Source: Kalmanozyma brasiliensis GHG001
Lineage: Eukaryota; Basidiomycota; Ustilaginomycetes; Ustilaginales
DNA length: 64,000 bases
Direction: 5' to 3'
NCBI RefSeq assembly: GCF_000497045.1
Contig: NW_015961954.1
Coordinates: 62,001 to 126,000, forward strand
Positions 28,560 to 39,333 of the stretch are shown in pieces (the first letter of the stretch is position 1; each line of letters opens with the position of its first letter). The notes below the pieces were generated by a model, which made no database searches, had not been told where the DNA came from, and worked only from the letters and a program-made list of their open reading frames with translations. Made by a program: the position numbers and the translations under genes.

Positions 28560-31500
28560 GCTGAAGAAGGATTGCTGCGTGTGTGGTGGTGGTGATGCCG
28601 AGTGTACGGTGGATGGGGGACAAAGAGGCTTCTTTATTAACCGCCAAGATTGTATATATGATTCCGAACCTCTCTCGAGAAGAAGGCTGCGATATGGCAC
28701 TCAAGGCACAGCCTGTCAAGAAAGCTCAGAAGGCACAGACGAGAGGGCGGCGGCGAGCGGCGGCTAAGCACATGCCACCCTTGTCAGCTGCAGGACTAAG
28801 CACCCTGCCCGAGTTCAAATTCGTTCGAACAATGAGGCAGAAACCTTGCGTTCAATGCATGGCCCAGATTTTCGAACAGCAGCAACGGCAACTTTGACGG
28901 CAGGCCAAGTCAGGGGTCAAGGCATGCTCGAGCCTGTAGGAGAAGCCTAGCCGGAGACGCCACAACTGCCGAAGTTCACGGGCCATAGCCGAGAAACCGA
29001 GATGGGTAGTGGGTGGCTGACTGACTGGCTGGCTTGCTGCAGAGAACGTAAAACTGGAGAAATTCTTGCGAACGCTGTGGCGCAAAGAATAAAACGTCAA
29101 CCCAGAAAGGGCACCAGGCCAGTGAGTGTTCCTTTGCTCGCAGAAGAGTGCGGGGCAAAAAGAAGAGGAAAGAAATAGGCTTCTCGTGGCCATGTGCCTG
29201 CAAGATGCACATCACATTTCGTCAGTCGTGCCGCCTGCAGGCTGCAGAGTGCAACCCTCATCCGCCTGCCACGGGCGTGGCGCTGCGCTTATCGACCGTC
29301 TGGCCTCCTTGCCCGAAACTCGTGCATTGCAATTCACCGCAAAAGCTTCTTGAAGAGACCTGTCACATCAGACCTTGCGGCTCTGTCATCAAGTGATCCT
29401 CACCTGGAGCTTGAAATGGGCAGAGATGCGTTATCACCCTAGGACGCGGCCGCGGCCGAGCTCGAATAGACACAGAATGTCGAGGCAAAAAGACGGGTGA
29501 GCTGAGATTGTTTGCCAGCCTTTTGTTTGCCAACAAAATTTCAATTTCATTCTTTCCTCGCCGTCCCGCGTTTGCAATCTCAAAGTGCGGCAACCAATCA
29601 AGCCTGCGCATGGCTTGCAAGGCTTGCTCAGGTACGCGCCGGAAACCCACGGGCTGCAGTCGATCAGATCATCTTTGGCAGCCACGGCTGGCATTACGGC
29701 ATCGTAGAACAGTGCAGTGGCCTATCAACGCCGGCAGACATCTACTGTAGGCTAGTGTCGAGCAAAATGAGACAATATCGAGACAGCCTGACAGTCGGCA
29801 GTTGGCATAGGAAAGAGGGTCGCAGCAAGAGTGCCGTTGGTCAGAGTGAAGTCGGATTGGTTCCGAGATCCTCCTTGTTCGTTGTCCGCCACAGTCGTCG
29901 TTGTCGATTCAGCCAGGGTTTGCTTGTCTCAGGTAGCGCGCCGCGGAACACCACAAAGAGTCAGTGAAGACTGCCATGTGCTCTGCAAGCCCAGTCTCAG
30001 AACTTGGCTCTCGAGGATGGGTCAAGAGGTGGGGGGAGGGGAAAAAGCAAGATGTGCAAACCAGTTCGTCGGAGTCTTTCGCGCAATTAATTGTCTGAGA
30101 TGCCTGCCTTTGAGGAATGTCTGTTCTGCAAGTCTGCCGGGCGAACATCTGTGACCTAAGCGAACCAAACCCTGCGACGGCAACGCGGCGGAATTCCAAT
30201 TGCAGCTGGGAGCACCGTGCAGCGCTTTCTTGGCAGATCCTTCGGGGTCGGAAGCCTGATCCGCCAAGCACAACGACCTCTCGGATGAGTCTGCAGAATG
30301 AGACGAGAAGGAGCTTGTGGCATGTTCCGACTCTGCTTCATGCTCAGGAGCATGCTATCAATTCCTTCAAGTAGCCTCAGCCACGCGAAGGTTTCGTCGA
30401 AATTTAGACTCGCCTTGCAGGGCTCTCCTTCAATGTGCAGAGTGCCGAGACAATGGAGCCCCATATCCTGCAAGCCTGGTTGGTTCACGTCTTGCCTGCA
30501 TAACCGCATTCCTGTTCTCTTGATTGGCTTGATTCGCAGTCCATCGCAACAATGGGTCCCGACGGCACTCGGCGGCCGTGGATATCGCTTGACGATAAGG
30601 TGATGGCCAGCCAATAATGGGCGCTCCACTTTCTTTGTAGATCAACACCCAAACACGCACCACACAACCCACGGGCAAAGGCTGTGCCGTCTCTATTACT
30701 ATCAAACGGCGTAGCGAAAGACTAGGTCTCAGATCCGACACGAGGAGGGCGCTTCAGTCGCTCGGAAAGCTGCAGTCGCTACAGGTCTGAGCCCCAGGGT
30801 CATCTCGTTTTCCTCTGCCAACCCAGAAGCGAGCCACGCATTTCGCTGAGGCTCCAAGCTCTCCTGACAGCGAGGCTAGTGTGCCATGTATGATGTAATG
30901 GCCATGACTTAAAGCTTCTCCTAGCTTGATGTGCTAGCCGAGCCTCATTCGCCGTTTGCCTGAGAGCCGAGGATTTTCCAAGCTCAGCTCGCTTCATGTC
31001 ACCCGAGTCACAATATTATAAGGAAATCTCGACGCCCAACACGACTCAGTTCACTTGGCCAGCCAGCCTGTTCTACAGAGAAATCCTCGAACACCAACAC
31101 CTTTCGAGTGGCAACCAACACCTCAGCTTCACGTGAAGCGCGATGTAACACCATAGTCATATTTCTCATCGCCGACCCATCGTGCCCTGCTTGTCTCAAC
31201 TCGGAGCGAGGCGTCCAATGGCAGCGGGGCAGCTCAGACCCGTTTGCTCGGCCCAGTCCCACTTCAGGGACGCTCGACATAACGGAATCGTCGCTCAGAC
31301 CTGTGGTCCAAGATGCAGCGTCGCAAGATGACCTCAGTTGCAAGCAACGTCGATCAATCGCCGTGTGCCGAGCTGCACCGCCAGGGCGACACGGGGCTCA
31401 GGGACTTGCATCCTGGCACAATGAACAGATTGTTGTTCGGCTGAACGTAGCCGGCACGCTGCGTCGATAGCTCTTGACTGCCTTTGCCTGAGCTCTGGTC

Positions 31501-33489
31501 AGAAGAGCGCTTACTTTCGCGAAACCCACCCAAGAGCGAGTCTAAGCGGGACCTCTTAGCCCCTCGGCTGGGCGGCGTGGACCGTCCGTCCAAACCTGGA
31601 GAAGAAACTTTCCCATGCACCATCTTTCCGAAAAGGGACGAATTCGTGCGAGCGGCACAGTTGAGTTAGCCGAGCACTTTCGCCTCGCCCGGACCTCGAG
31701 GTCCTCAGTGGGCGTGTCATGGAATGCAACGGCATCTGAACGTCCAGGAGTAGCTTGCGTTCCAAGTCGCCGAGTTTGACCCTGGGGGACGAGCACTCAT
31801 CAGGTTGCTATTTCGGCTTGGCCAGCACGATTCTGCAAGAGCACGGAAAGACCAGCCCGAGGTGGTAGCACTCTGCACCGCAGCCGGAAGCCTAATCAGG
31901 TCTGCCGTTGAGGCGTGTACCTTTCGAGAGACCCATGAAGGCCAGCAAACGGCCCGAAACGCCTTCTCTGGACTTGTCACGACGTGCTTGGCGCCGAGCC
32001 CACAGTCATCCTTTGCCAAGCACACCCTCACGGCAACTTCTTCCGCGATACACTGGCTGCGCCCACCCGCTCGGGACGTCCGGTACAACAAGAGCCATGG
32101 AGCCAAGATGCCGAGCTCGGCAGGTGCGTGTCCAGATAAGGATGGCAGATGTCAGCAGCGCTTTATCCTGTCGTCTGGGTCTGTGCGAGACGGGTTGCAC
32201 GCAGCCCACCCAGGTCATCTTGTGACGATCAGCGAGCGTTTGCTCGTTTGACTTCACTGGTCTGAGCACATACGCAACTGTCTTTCGGGTTGGCCTGACG
32301 TTCACATCCTGCCCCAAGTGTGAAACAAACGGCTCACCCCGCATGGCCTGTGCGGCGGAGTTGTTTGCTGCCCCGCACATCAAACACGAAGCTGGATCAT
32401 CTGAGGTATGCAATCAGTGCGGAGTCAGAGATAAGGTGGTGAGCTGATCGCTCAGCTACGAGTCAGGGATGCCGAGGCGGAGCATGAGGCGGAGAAGGCG
32501 GGGTCCAACTGATAACAATTTAACGGCGGACCATGCTGGCTAGGGCCAGCAGGGCCAGCTTCTCAGGCACGATAAGGGTCAAATCGGCATAGCGGCTGCG
32601 TAACGCACGGGGCCGAAACACTGACTTCCCCGCAATTGCGCGTCCGCTTCTTCAGGGTCGCCTTTGTCGGCGCGGAGCTAGATGCCTTGTCATTGTCGGC
32701 ACACTGTCTGCTCGCAGCCGAAGCACGGTTCACAAAGTGTCTTTCGTCGCAGCCTCGTGAGCTACCAACGTCCACAATGGCCTGCAACGCCATTCTGCTT
32801 CCGGAACAGTCCCAGCTCGCGCAGATCACATGAGGAGGACCGTTGAGCGCATTCGAACGATGATAGCTGCGGGGCCAGCGGGCGTCCAAGGGGTCGCGTA
32901 ACCTTGCAAAGACGCCTTTGCAGCGCTATATGGTCATCTTACCCAGCCAGAGTCTCGATTTCAGAATCACACGAGGTCGTCACGGCACCTTTTCCTGCTG
33001 GCTAGATGACCGATGTGGTGTGCTCTCAGGTCCCCGCAATCACAGCCACGATTTCCACACTTTACGGCATCCTGCATAGTGTGGAAGCGCACATGGCTAA
33101 ACGTGCCTGCGTCGCCGTGTCGTAACGACGCAGACAGATAAAAACCGTGGGAAGTGGGCTGAGACGTCGATCTCCAAGTCAAGTGTCTGTCAACATCGTG
33201 TGGCGCCAATCGAAGCAGCTCGTGCTTCTGGGTAGCAGGTGGCGTGAGCGCAGTTCATGCTGTGGGTTCCTGATACGCACGAATGACAGGTGTCAAGCTG
33301 AACTCAGTAATAAGCATTACATAATGCAGGGGCAGACCCTGACGATGTCGGAAAAGGAGCGGCTTCGGCGTCATGCAGCTCTTCCGATATTGGCCTTTTA
33401 CTCTCGCCTGCACGTCATCTTCAACACATCTCGGTCTGTATTCGCATATCATTCTTGATCGAGCCCTCCCAAGCAGGCCGCTACTCAAG
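28560..33489. other. 4.9-kb interval without a recognisable gene
   Basis: This is the longest gene-free stretch in the window. Every open frame I examined on both strands is short, without recognisable domains, and has amino-acid composition unlike the real neighbours. I found no tRNA or rRNA in it, and no obvious terminal repeats or transposase. It contains small oddities, such as GCTGGC/GCCAGC hairpins with a doubled AGGGCCAGC near 32535-32560 and GC-rich GCGGCCGCGGCC near 29448. It must include the promoter of icp55 and the 5' flank of the serine-rich gene. A long non-coding RNA, a decayed element or a lineage-specific spliced gene cannot be excluded. Confidence 0.55.
28653..28659 (-). promoter_or_regulatory. 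TATA box of the serine-rich protein gene
   Basis: TATATAT lies 94-100 bases upstream of the ATG at 28559 on the minus strand, a usual fungal distance. It supports the chosen start and that this gene is transcribed. Confidence 0.5.
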
Positions 33490-35313
33490 ATGGCTGCCAG
33501 CTGGAATCGGAGCTCGCGGATGCTGTTGAGTCAGGTTCAACGCAGCAGCGGCGCGAACCTGGCATCCAGCAGTAGCAGAAGCATCATTCGTGCTCGTCGG
33601 GCGGCTTCCTCCGCAGCGAGACTCATCGACGATGAGGACGCTTTCCCGCTCCACTCTTCCTCATCATCAGCAGCTTCGACGAGCTCAAGCACAGGCCTGC
33701 ACGGCGATCGCAAAAGGACCTACGGACAACCGCTTCCACATTCGCATCCACACTTGTTTCCGCGGCGCGGTGTGCTTGGCTCCGAGGATGCGATACTTCG
33801 GCCTGGCGATCGACTTCCGGATGCTTCGATCTTCGACGAAGGTATCGGCCTCGTGGCGACCGAGCAGCTTACGCCGGGCATTCCCAAATCCGAATACGAA
33901 GAACGACGCAAAAAGCTCATGGACCGATTACCGGACAACAGCGTGGTTGTCGCCATGTCGGGGAGGGTCAAGAGCATGAGCGGCAATATCTTTTACAAGT
34001 TTCGTCAAGAGACCAACTTCTGGTATCTGACGGGCTTTCAAGAGCCCGACTCCGCCGTGATCCTCGAGAAGGATCCCTCCAGCCCACGTGGCTACAAGAT
34101 GACCATGTTCGTCCAGAAGCGAGACGAACACAACGAGACATGGAACGGACCTCGCACGGGTCTCGATGGTGCTGTCGACATTTTTGGTGCAGACGAGAGC
34201 CAGGAGCTTGACCCTGCGATACTCTTGAATCACCTCAAGCAGATCCTGCCCAAGTACACACATATTTACGTCGAACCACCAACCCAACCATCGACGCCTC
34301 GACGCGGCGCCACAGCGACCACAAAGACGGGCAACGTCCTCAACTACCTCAGCCCACCCAGCACCGGCCCCTTGGACCTGTTCTCCAAAAAGTCCGACTT
34401 TGACGCCGTGATCAAGCTGCTCGGCGACACGCGCAAGTGTCACTCGCTCACACGCGAGGTGGAACGGCTCCGGTTCAAAAAGTCGCTCAACGAAATCCGG
34501 GTCATGAAGCGCGCTGGGCGAGCGAGCGGCGAAGCAATGGCGGAGACGATGGGCTTTGTCCGCCCCGGCGTATCCGAAGCGCAACTGCAGGCCGTCTTCG
34601 AATACCATTGCGGCCTCCGAGGGTCGCAACGTCCCGCATATGTACCCGTCGTCGCCTCAGGGGCCAACGCGCTGACGATCCACTACGTCAACAACGACCG
34701 TCTCGTTGGGCCGAATCAGCTGGTCTGCATCGACGCTGGCGGTGAGCTGGACGGCTACGCATCCGACATCACGCGTGCCTTTCCCTCCAACGCCGACGGC
34801 ATGTTTTCGGAACCGCAGCGCGATCTGTACAGTGCAGTGCTCAACGTGCTCAAGTCGTGCACCGCACTTGCGACCGAATCGCAGTGCTACACGTTGGCCG
34901 ACCTGCATCGTCGATCGGTGGACTTTTTGCGTCAGGAACTCAAGCAGATCGGCTTTCAACTCACCGGCGGGTCGCTCGAACGCATCCTCTATCCACACTA
35001 CATCGGACACTGGCTCGGGATTGATCTGCACGACTGTGCGTCGGTGGAGCGGACGACCAAGCTGGAGGAGGGCGTGGTGGTGACCATCGAGCCAGGGGTG
35101 TATGTGCCGTATGACGATGCATTCCCGAAGCATTTCCAGGGAATCGGGATCAGGGTCGAGGACGATATTGCCGTGCAGGCGGATAGCAACATCGTGCTGT
35201 CCAGTGCGGCGCCCAAGGAGGTCGTGGATGTTGAGGCGGCATGCAAGCGCTTCTTGGATCGACAGCATACGGATGCCGACAGACCCGGCTGGCAGCCCGA
35301 TCTCACGTCGTGA
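33490..35313 (+). CDS. icp55: Mitochondrial Xaa-Pro aminopeptidase Icp55
   Basis: Metallopeptidase of the M24B family that trims the N-terminal residue left by the mitochondrial processing peptidase and stabilises matrix proteins (family knowledge of Icp55/APP3). The 607-residue product starts with an Arg/Ser-rich presequence and has an aminopeptidase P N-terminal domain (about 130-320: YEERRKKLMDRLPDNSVVV, NFWYLTGFQEPDSAVIL). The pita-bread catalytic domain has all five metal ligands: Asp415, Asp426, His507 (GHWLG), Glu534 (TIEPGVY) and Glu557. An in-frame ATG at 33373 would add 39 residues; I prefer ATG 33490 because it has a good AAGATGG context and directly begins a presequence. Single exon, convergent with the GST-like gene. 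Confidence 0.93.
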   Translation: MAASWNRSSRMLLSQVQRSSGANLASSSSRSIIRARRAASSAARLIDDEDAFPLHSSSSSAASTSSSTGLHGDRKRTYGQPLPHSHPHLFPRRGVLGSEDAILRPGDRLPDASIFDEGIGLVATEQLTPGIPKSEYEERRKKLMDRLPDNSVVVAMSGRVKSMSGNIFYKFRQETNFWYLTGFQEPDSAVILEKDPSSPRGYKMTMFVQKRDEHNETWNGPRTGLDGAVDIFGADESQELDPAILLNHLKQILPKYTHIYVEPPTQPSTPRRGATATTKTGNVLNYLSPPSTGPLDLFSKKSDFDAVIKLLGDTRKCHSLTREVERLRFKKSLNEIRVMKRAGRASGEAMAETMGFVRPGVSEAQLQAVFEYHCGLRGSQRPAYVPVVASGANALTIHYVNNDRLVGPNQLVCIDAGGELDGYASDITRAFPSNADGMFSEPQRDLYSAVLNVLKSCTALATESQCYTLADLHRRSVDFLRQELKQIGFQLTGGSLERILYPHYIGHWLGIDLHDCASVERTTKLEEGVVVTIEPGVYVPYDDAFPKHFQGIGIRVEDDIAVQADSNIVLSSAAPKEVVDVEAACKRFLDRQHTDADRPGWQPDLTS

Positions 35314-35506
35314 GCACCAATCACTCTTTTCATCTTTCATCTGCATTGCATTGCGTTCACCGCGTTCCTCATCAGCATGGCATGTCTCGCATCTTACGCT
35401 GCCAAACTTAAAGGTCGTTGATGATGTTGCATGGGCCTGTTGCGTTTCTAGCATGATTGATATGTATCCAAACTTGGTGTGTCTGAGGAGCGGCGAAGCG
35501 ATCGCA

Positions 35507-36502
35507 TCAGTGCAGCCCGTCGCCGTAAACAGTCTTGAAGCTCGGCCTTTCGGAGAAGTTGGTCCACAGACCCCTGACCTTCTCGCCGACCTTGCCACCG
35601 CTTGCGCCGAGCACGGCGTTCAAGCTCGCCAAAGGATCCTTGTCGCCCGTCAACCCGGTCGCCACCGCACCGAGCCTCGCGAGCCACGGGATGACATGGA
35701 GGTCGGCCAGACTGATCTGGTCTCCCAACGCGAAGGGGCCCTGCACCACGGTTTCGAGCTTGGCGAGCGTTTCGCCGACGGCCTTCCATCCTGCGGTGGT
35801 GGCCTGGGTGAGCTGTGCGATGGCGGCCGCGTCGCCGTTGACGTAGGCGCTGGTGAGGAGGGCTTGGGATTCGATCTTGTTGGCGTACCACTTCTTGAGG
35901 TTCTCGTGAATCGCCGAGGACTTGGGATTTGCCGAGCCATCGAAGGCCTTGCTGGCCGAGCCGCTTTCGAGCTCCCGCGCGTGTGCGAGTAAGGCGTTGT
36001 TGCGGTTGGTGACGAACGTTCCTGGCAAGCCTCCCTTGGCGGCGTTGAGCTCCGCCTCGCTCCTCGCGCCGAGCAGGAGGAAGTTCGGATCGACCGATGC
36101 GTCGTGGACCAATCGAATGATTTCGTCGCTCACCGCCTTGCCTTCGATCGTGGCCGGTGCGAGGATGGGCGCGGGAGCAGCCGCCTCGTCCCCAGACACG
36201 GCCGAAGCTCGCCGACTCTTGTCCAGAAACTCGAGAATCGCCTTGGTGTCCGTGATCGCGCGGAACTTTGTTGCCACTTCGGCGGAGGTCGTCTCGAGCA
36301 GGGGGACGACGAGCGTGGGAACGGTGCCCTTGGAGTTGATGCGCAGGTAAGAAGGGTCGAAGTTCTCGGCTTTGACGAGGTCGACGGTCTTGATGTCGAT
36401 GTCCGAAGAGGCATAGCCCTTTTCGACCAGCGCCAGACGCGGAGCAGAGGCCCAGACCGAGCCGTCGAACGTGTAGAGCGTTGCTTTGGGTACTTCTGAC
36501 AT
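35507..36502 (-). CDS. Glutathione S-transferase-like protein
   Basis: A 331-residue cytosolic protein with a thioredoxin-fold GST N-terminal domain at about 5-100: ATLYTFDGSVWASAPRLAL, then NSKGTVPTLVVPLLE carrying the cis-proline VP typical of the glutathione-binding site, then AILEFLDKSRR. The helical C-terminal domain includes the ALGDQISLADLHVIPWLAR segment, matching the conserved GST_C helix with its N-capping box. It is about 100 residues longer than classical GSTs because of an extended middle section. Start at ATG 36502; the frame is open further upstream without a better ATG. It is divergent from the methyltransferase gene, 307 bases away. Catalytic activity is not certain, since no clear catalytic Ser/Tyr/Cys can be assigned. 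Confidence 0.8.
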   Translation of the reverse strand: MSEVPKATLYTFDGSVWASAPRLALVEKGYASSDIDIKTVDLVKAENFDPSYLRINSKGTVPTLVVPLLETTSAEVATKFRAITDTKAILEFLDKSRRASAVSGDEAAAPAPILAPATIEGKAVSDEIIRLVHDASVDPNFLLLGARSEAELNAAKGGLPGTFVTNRNNALLAHARELESGSASKAFDGSANPKSSAIHENLKKWYANKIESQALLTSAYVNGDAAAIAQLTQATTAGWKAVGETLAKLETVVQGPFALGDQISLADLHVIPWLARLGAVATGLTGDKDPLASLNAVLGASGGKVGEKVRGLWTNFSERPSFKTVYGDGLH

Positions 36503-36809
36503 GGTATCGAAGGTGAAGTTGATTGTTGGAGGAGTAATGTTGGAGAAAAGGGAGGTGGTGATTGCGGGAAGCGAGGTTGGTTTGTGCGTTGATTGGCGTT
36601 TAGTCACGAGCTCGTGGCGCTCGCGGGGCTGATCGCTTGCAGAAGCAGCTGCACCACGACGTCGCTGTCTTGGAATTCCGACTTTTGTACGCGGCCCTCC
36701 GCTACCCCACTTTTTGGGGTTCGACTCCACCTTCGCATCGACACCGCTGAGCATCATCCCTCGTCACAGCTCTCGACTTGCAAGCGTCCGTCGCACAGAG
36801 GGAGCCAAG
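36503..36809. promoter_or_regulatory. Bidirectional promoter region, GST-like / methyltransferase
   Basis: A short 307-base divergent promoter. No TATA box or other strong motif was recognised. Confidence 0.35.
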
Positions 36810-37757
36810 ATGCCCGTCTCGCCAGGCGCGATCATTGGTCGGATCTTTGTTGCGCTCTCCTCGATCTACCTGGCGCCTTCAGTGCCTCCACCCTTCCCGG
36901 ATCGCCTCGCGCAACTCGACCCGTCCTCATCATCGCTGGACAATGAGATCTACGACAACCAGTCGTTCGACTGGGGCCGGTCAGGGCTGGAGCTTCTCAA
37001 CCCTGCCCGTGTCGGATACTTCATGGACAAGCTGCATCGTCATGTGTCAACTCATTCGAGAGGGACGATTACGATCCTCGACCTGGGGTGTGGAGGGGGT
37101 CTTGCGATTGAGGCGATCCACTCTGCGCTTGTCGCCTCCGCCTCCGACAGCTCGACTATCTCACAGACCAAGTCGGGACTTGTGGTGGACGGTCGGACAT
37201 ACAAGCTGATCGGCATCGACGTGTCCGTGCGCTCCATCGAAACCGCTCGTCAACGTGCAGCATCCAAGTCGATGTCAATCGAGTATATCGTGGGCGACAT
37301 CTACGCCCTCCCCTTTGACGCCGCCTCGATCGACGGCATCATCTGCAGTGACGTCCTCGAACACCTCTTCGACCTCCCCTCGGCATTCCATTCCATCGCC
37401 CACTGCCTCGCTCCCAACGGCTTCTTCTCGTTCGACACGATCAATCGCACCCCCACCTCGTACTATCTTACGATATGGATTCTGCAGGATTTGCTCAGAG
37501 CGATGCAGGGCGACGCTCACGATCATAGGATGTACGTCACTCCGTTAGAGGTCCACGCCGTGATGCGACGGAGCGGCCTACGACCGGGACCGGACAAGGA
37601 TCTGGTCGGGATGAGACCAGGGATTAGATTTCCTCCAGTGGCGCTGTACAGGCTCATGACCGGACAAGGGTTCATCAACAGCGTGCTGGCAGACTTTAGA
37701 CTGACGAGCGATTTGAGCATCTCGTATCTGCATTGGTGCGAGAAGCCGTCGTCCTAG
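36810..37757 (+). CDS. SAM-dependent methyltransferase, UbiG/Coq3-like
   Basis: A class I S-adenosylmethionine methyltransferase of 315 residues. Motif I ILDLGCGGGLAIEA is at about 88-101 (Asp91 region), followed by the acidic GIDVS motif and the YALPFDAASIDGIICSDVLEHL stretch typical of UbiG/Coq3-like enzymes. The segment SGLELLNPARVGYF before motif I matches the UbiG/Coq3 pattern (LHxxNPxRxxYI). This suggests an O-methyltransferase of quinone type or a paralogue. The N-terminus is hydrophobic rather than a clear presequence, so identity with mitochondrial Coq3 is uncertain. ATG 36810 (CCAAGATGCC) is the first in-frame ATG. It is convergent with ilv5. Confidence 0.8.
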   Translation: MPVSPGAIIGRIFVALSSIYLAPSVPPPFPDRLAQLDPSSSSLDNEIYDNQSFDWGRSGLELLNPARVGYFMDKLHRHVSTHSRGTITILDLGCGGGLAIEAIHSALVASASDSSTISQTKSGLVVDGRTYKLIGIDVSVRSIETARQRAASKSMSIEYIVGDIYALPFDAASIDGIICSDVLEHLFDLPSAFHSIAHCLAPNGFFSFDTINRTPTSYYLTIWILQDLLRAMQGDAHDHRMYVTPLEVHAVMRRSGLRPGPDKDLVGMRPGIRFPPVALYRLMTGQGFINSVLADFRLTSDLSISYLHWCEKPSS

Positions 37758-38109
37758 CGCGGAGGGTGTTGGAAGAGAGAGCGCATTGTAGCATAGGATA
37801 CCCTTGATAGTCCAATAGAGACGAGATTTCGAGCCCAGAACGGTTCACAGGCCGCATAAATTGCACAATGAGGCTGAGCAGGAAGCGAGTACGACCCCCA
37901 CAAGAATGCAATCGAGCACACGGACGAAGACGCAAAGCGAAGCAGAAACAGGGTTGTATCAAGAGAAGGGTAAATGTACATGGGCTGTCACGCCAATGAG
38001 CGAGACGGCCGCACTTTTGAGTTGCGCGTAGAGTCGACGGATCTAGTCAACCCTTCGAGCCGAATGACTGGCATCGTCATGCACGATGAGAATGCTAGCA
38101 GCCTTGCAT
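37758..38109. other. Convergent intergenic region, no gene seen
   Basis: This 352-base gap lies between two converging stop codons and presumably holds 3' untranslated regions. Nothing else was recognised. Confidence 0.35.
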
Positions 38110-39333
38110 TTAGAGACCCTTGGCGGCGTTCTCCGGGCGGAGAGCACGGACCTTGTGGCCGACCTTCCACATTTCCTGGGCGGCGATGGCGTCGGTCTCC
38201 TTGTCGAAGTCCTGGCGGTAGGTCTTGCGGTTGCCGAACTCGAGCGCCCTCCTGGTCTCGCTGCCGTTGCGGACAGACTCGTAGAGCTTCTCGAGCACGG
38301 GCTTGCAGGCCTTCTCGAACTCGGGGGCCCAGTCGAGGGCGCCACGGCGGGCGGTGGTGGAGCAGGCCTTGTACATGTAGTCCATGCCGTTAGCGCCAAC
38401 GAGGGGGTAGAGCGACTGGAGGGCCTCCTCGCAGGTCTCGTTGAAAGCCTCCGAGGGCGAGTGGCCGTTGGCACGCAGAACGTCGTACTGGGCCTTGAAG
38501 AGACCCTGGATACCGCCCATGAGGCAGGCACGCTCACCGTAAAGGTCCGAGTACACCTCGCGCTCGAAGGTGGTCTCGTAGAGGTAACCACAGCCGACGG
38601 CGACACCCATAGCCGAGACCTTCTCGAAAGCGTTGCCGCTGACATCCTGGAAAACGGCGATGGAGCCGTTGATACCTCGGGACTCGAGGAAGAGCGAGCG
38701 GACGGTACGGCCAGAACCCTTGGGGGCGCAGAGGATGATGTCCTTGTCCTTGGGAGCCTGGAAGCCGGTCTCCTTCTGGTAGGTGATCTGGAAACCGTGC
38801 GAGAAGTAGAGGGTGTGGGTGTTGGGCATCTTGTCCTTGATGCCGTCGTAGACCTTGGCGCAAGCAGCGTCGGAGAGGAGAAGCATGGCAATGGTGGCCT
38901 TCTCGGCGGCCTCCTCGATGGAGAAGAGGTTCTTGCCCGGCTGCCAGCCGTCATCGAGGGCCTCCTGCCACGAAGCACCATCCTTTCGGACACCGACAAT
39001 GACGTTCATGCCGTTGTCACGCAGGTTGAGACCCTGACCGTGACCCTGCGAACCGTAACCAAGAATGGCAAAGGTTTCGTTCTTGAAGTAGTCCTGGAGC
39101 TTCTCGAGAGGCCAGTCCTCACGCTCGTAGACCTTCTCGGGGATGCCCTCGGTGAACTCGATGGTCTTGAGACCACGAGCGAGCGAAGGCTTGGCGGCGG
39201 CCGAGACCATCTTGGTGAGCGAAGGGCGGGCGGTGGCAGCGATCGAAAGCGATCGAGCGGCACCGGCAGCACCACGACGGGGAGCGGAGCGGGTGGCGGC
39301 CCTGAGGGCGGTTCTTGCGACGTTGGCGTTCAT
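38110..39333 (-). CDS. ilv5: Ketol-acid reductoisomerase, mitochondrial
   Basis: Second common step of isoleucine and valine synthesis: NADPH- and Mg-dependent isomerisation and reduction of acetolactate or acetohydroxybutyrate in the mitochondrial matrix; Ilv5 also parses mtDNA nucleoids in yeast. The 407-residue protein has an Arg/Ala-rich presequence (about 1-50), the NADPH site AILGYGSQGHGQGLNLRDNG with VGVRKDGASW, and the C-terminal knotted domain (DLYGERACLMGGIQGLF, CEEALQSLYPLV, MYKACSTTARRGALDW). Length fits fungal Ilv5 (about 400). ATG 39333 is chosen because the frame upstream, though open, has no ATG. Strong codon bias toward C-ending codons suggests high expression. A TGACTC half-site at 39660-39665 is a weak Gcn4 candidate. 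Confidence 0.96.
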   Translation of the reverse strand: MNANVARTALRAATRSAPRRGAAGAARSLSIAATARPSLTKMVSAAAKPSLARGLKTIEFTEGIPEKVYEREDWPLEKLQDYFKNETFAILGYGSQGHGQGLNLRDNGMNVIVGVRKDGASWQEALDDGWQPGKNLFSIEEAAEKATIAMLLLSDAACAKVYDGIKDKMPNTHTLYFSHGFQITYQKETGFQAPKDKDIILCAPKGSGRTVRSLFLESRGINGSIAVFQDVSGNAFEKVSAMGVAVGCGYLYETTFEREVYSDLYGERACLMGGIQGLFKAQYDVLRANGHSPSEAFNETCEEALQSLYPLVGANGMDYMYKACSTTARRGALDWAPEFEKACKPVLEKLYESVRNGSETRRALEFGNRKTYRQDFDKETDAIAAQEMWKVGHKVRALRPENAAKGL

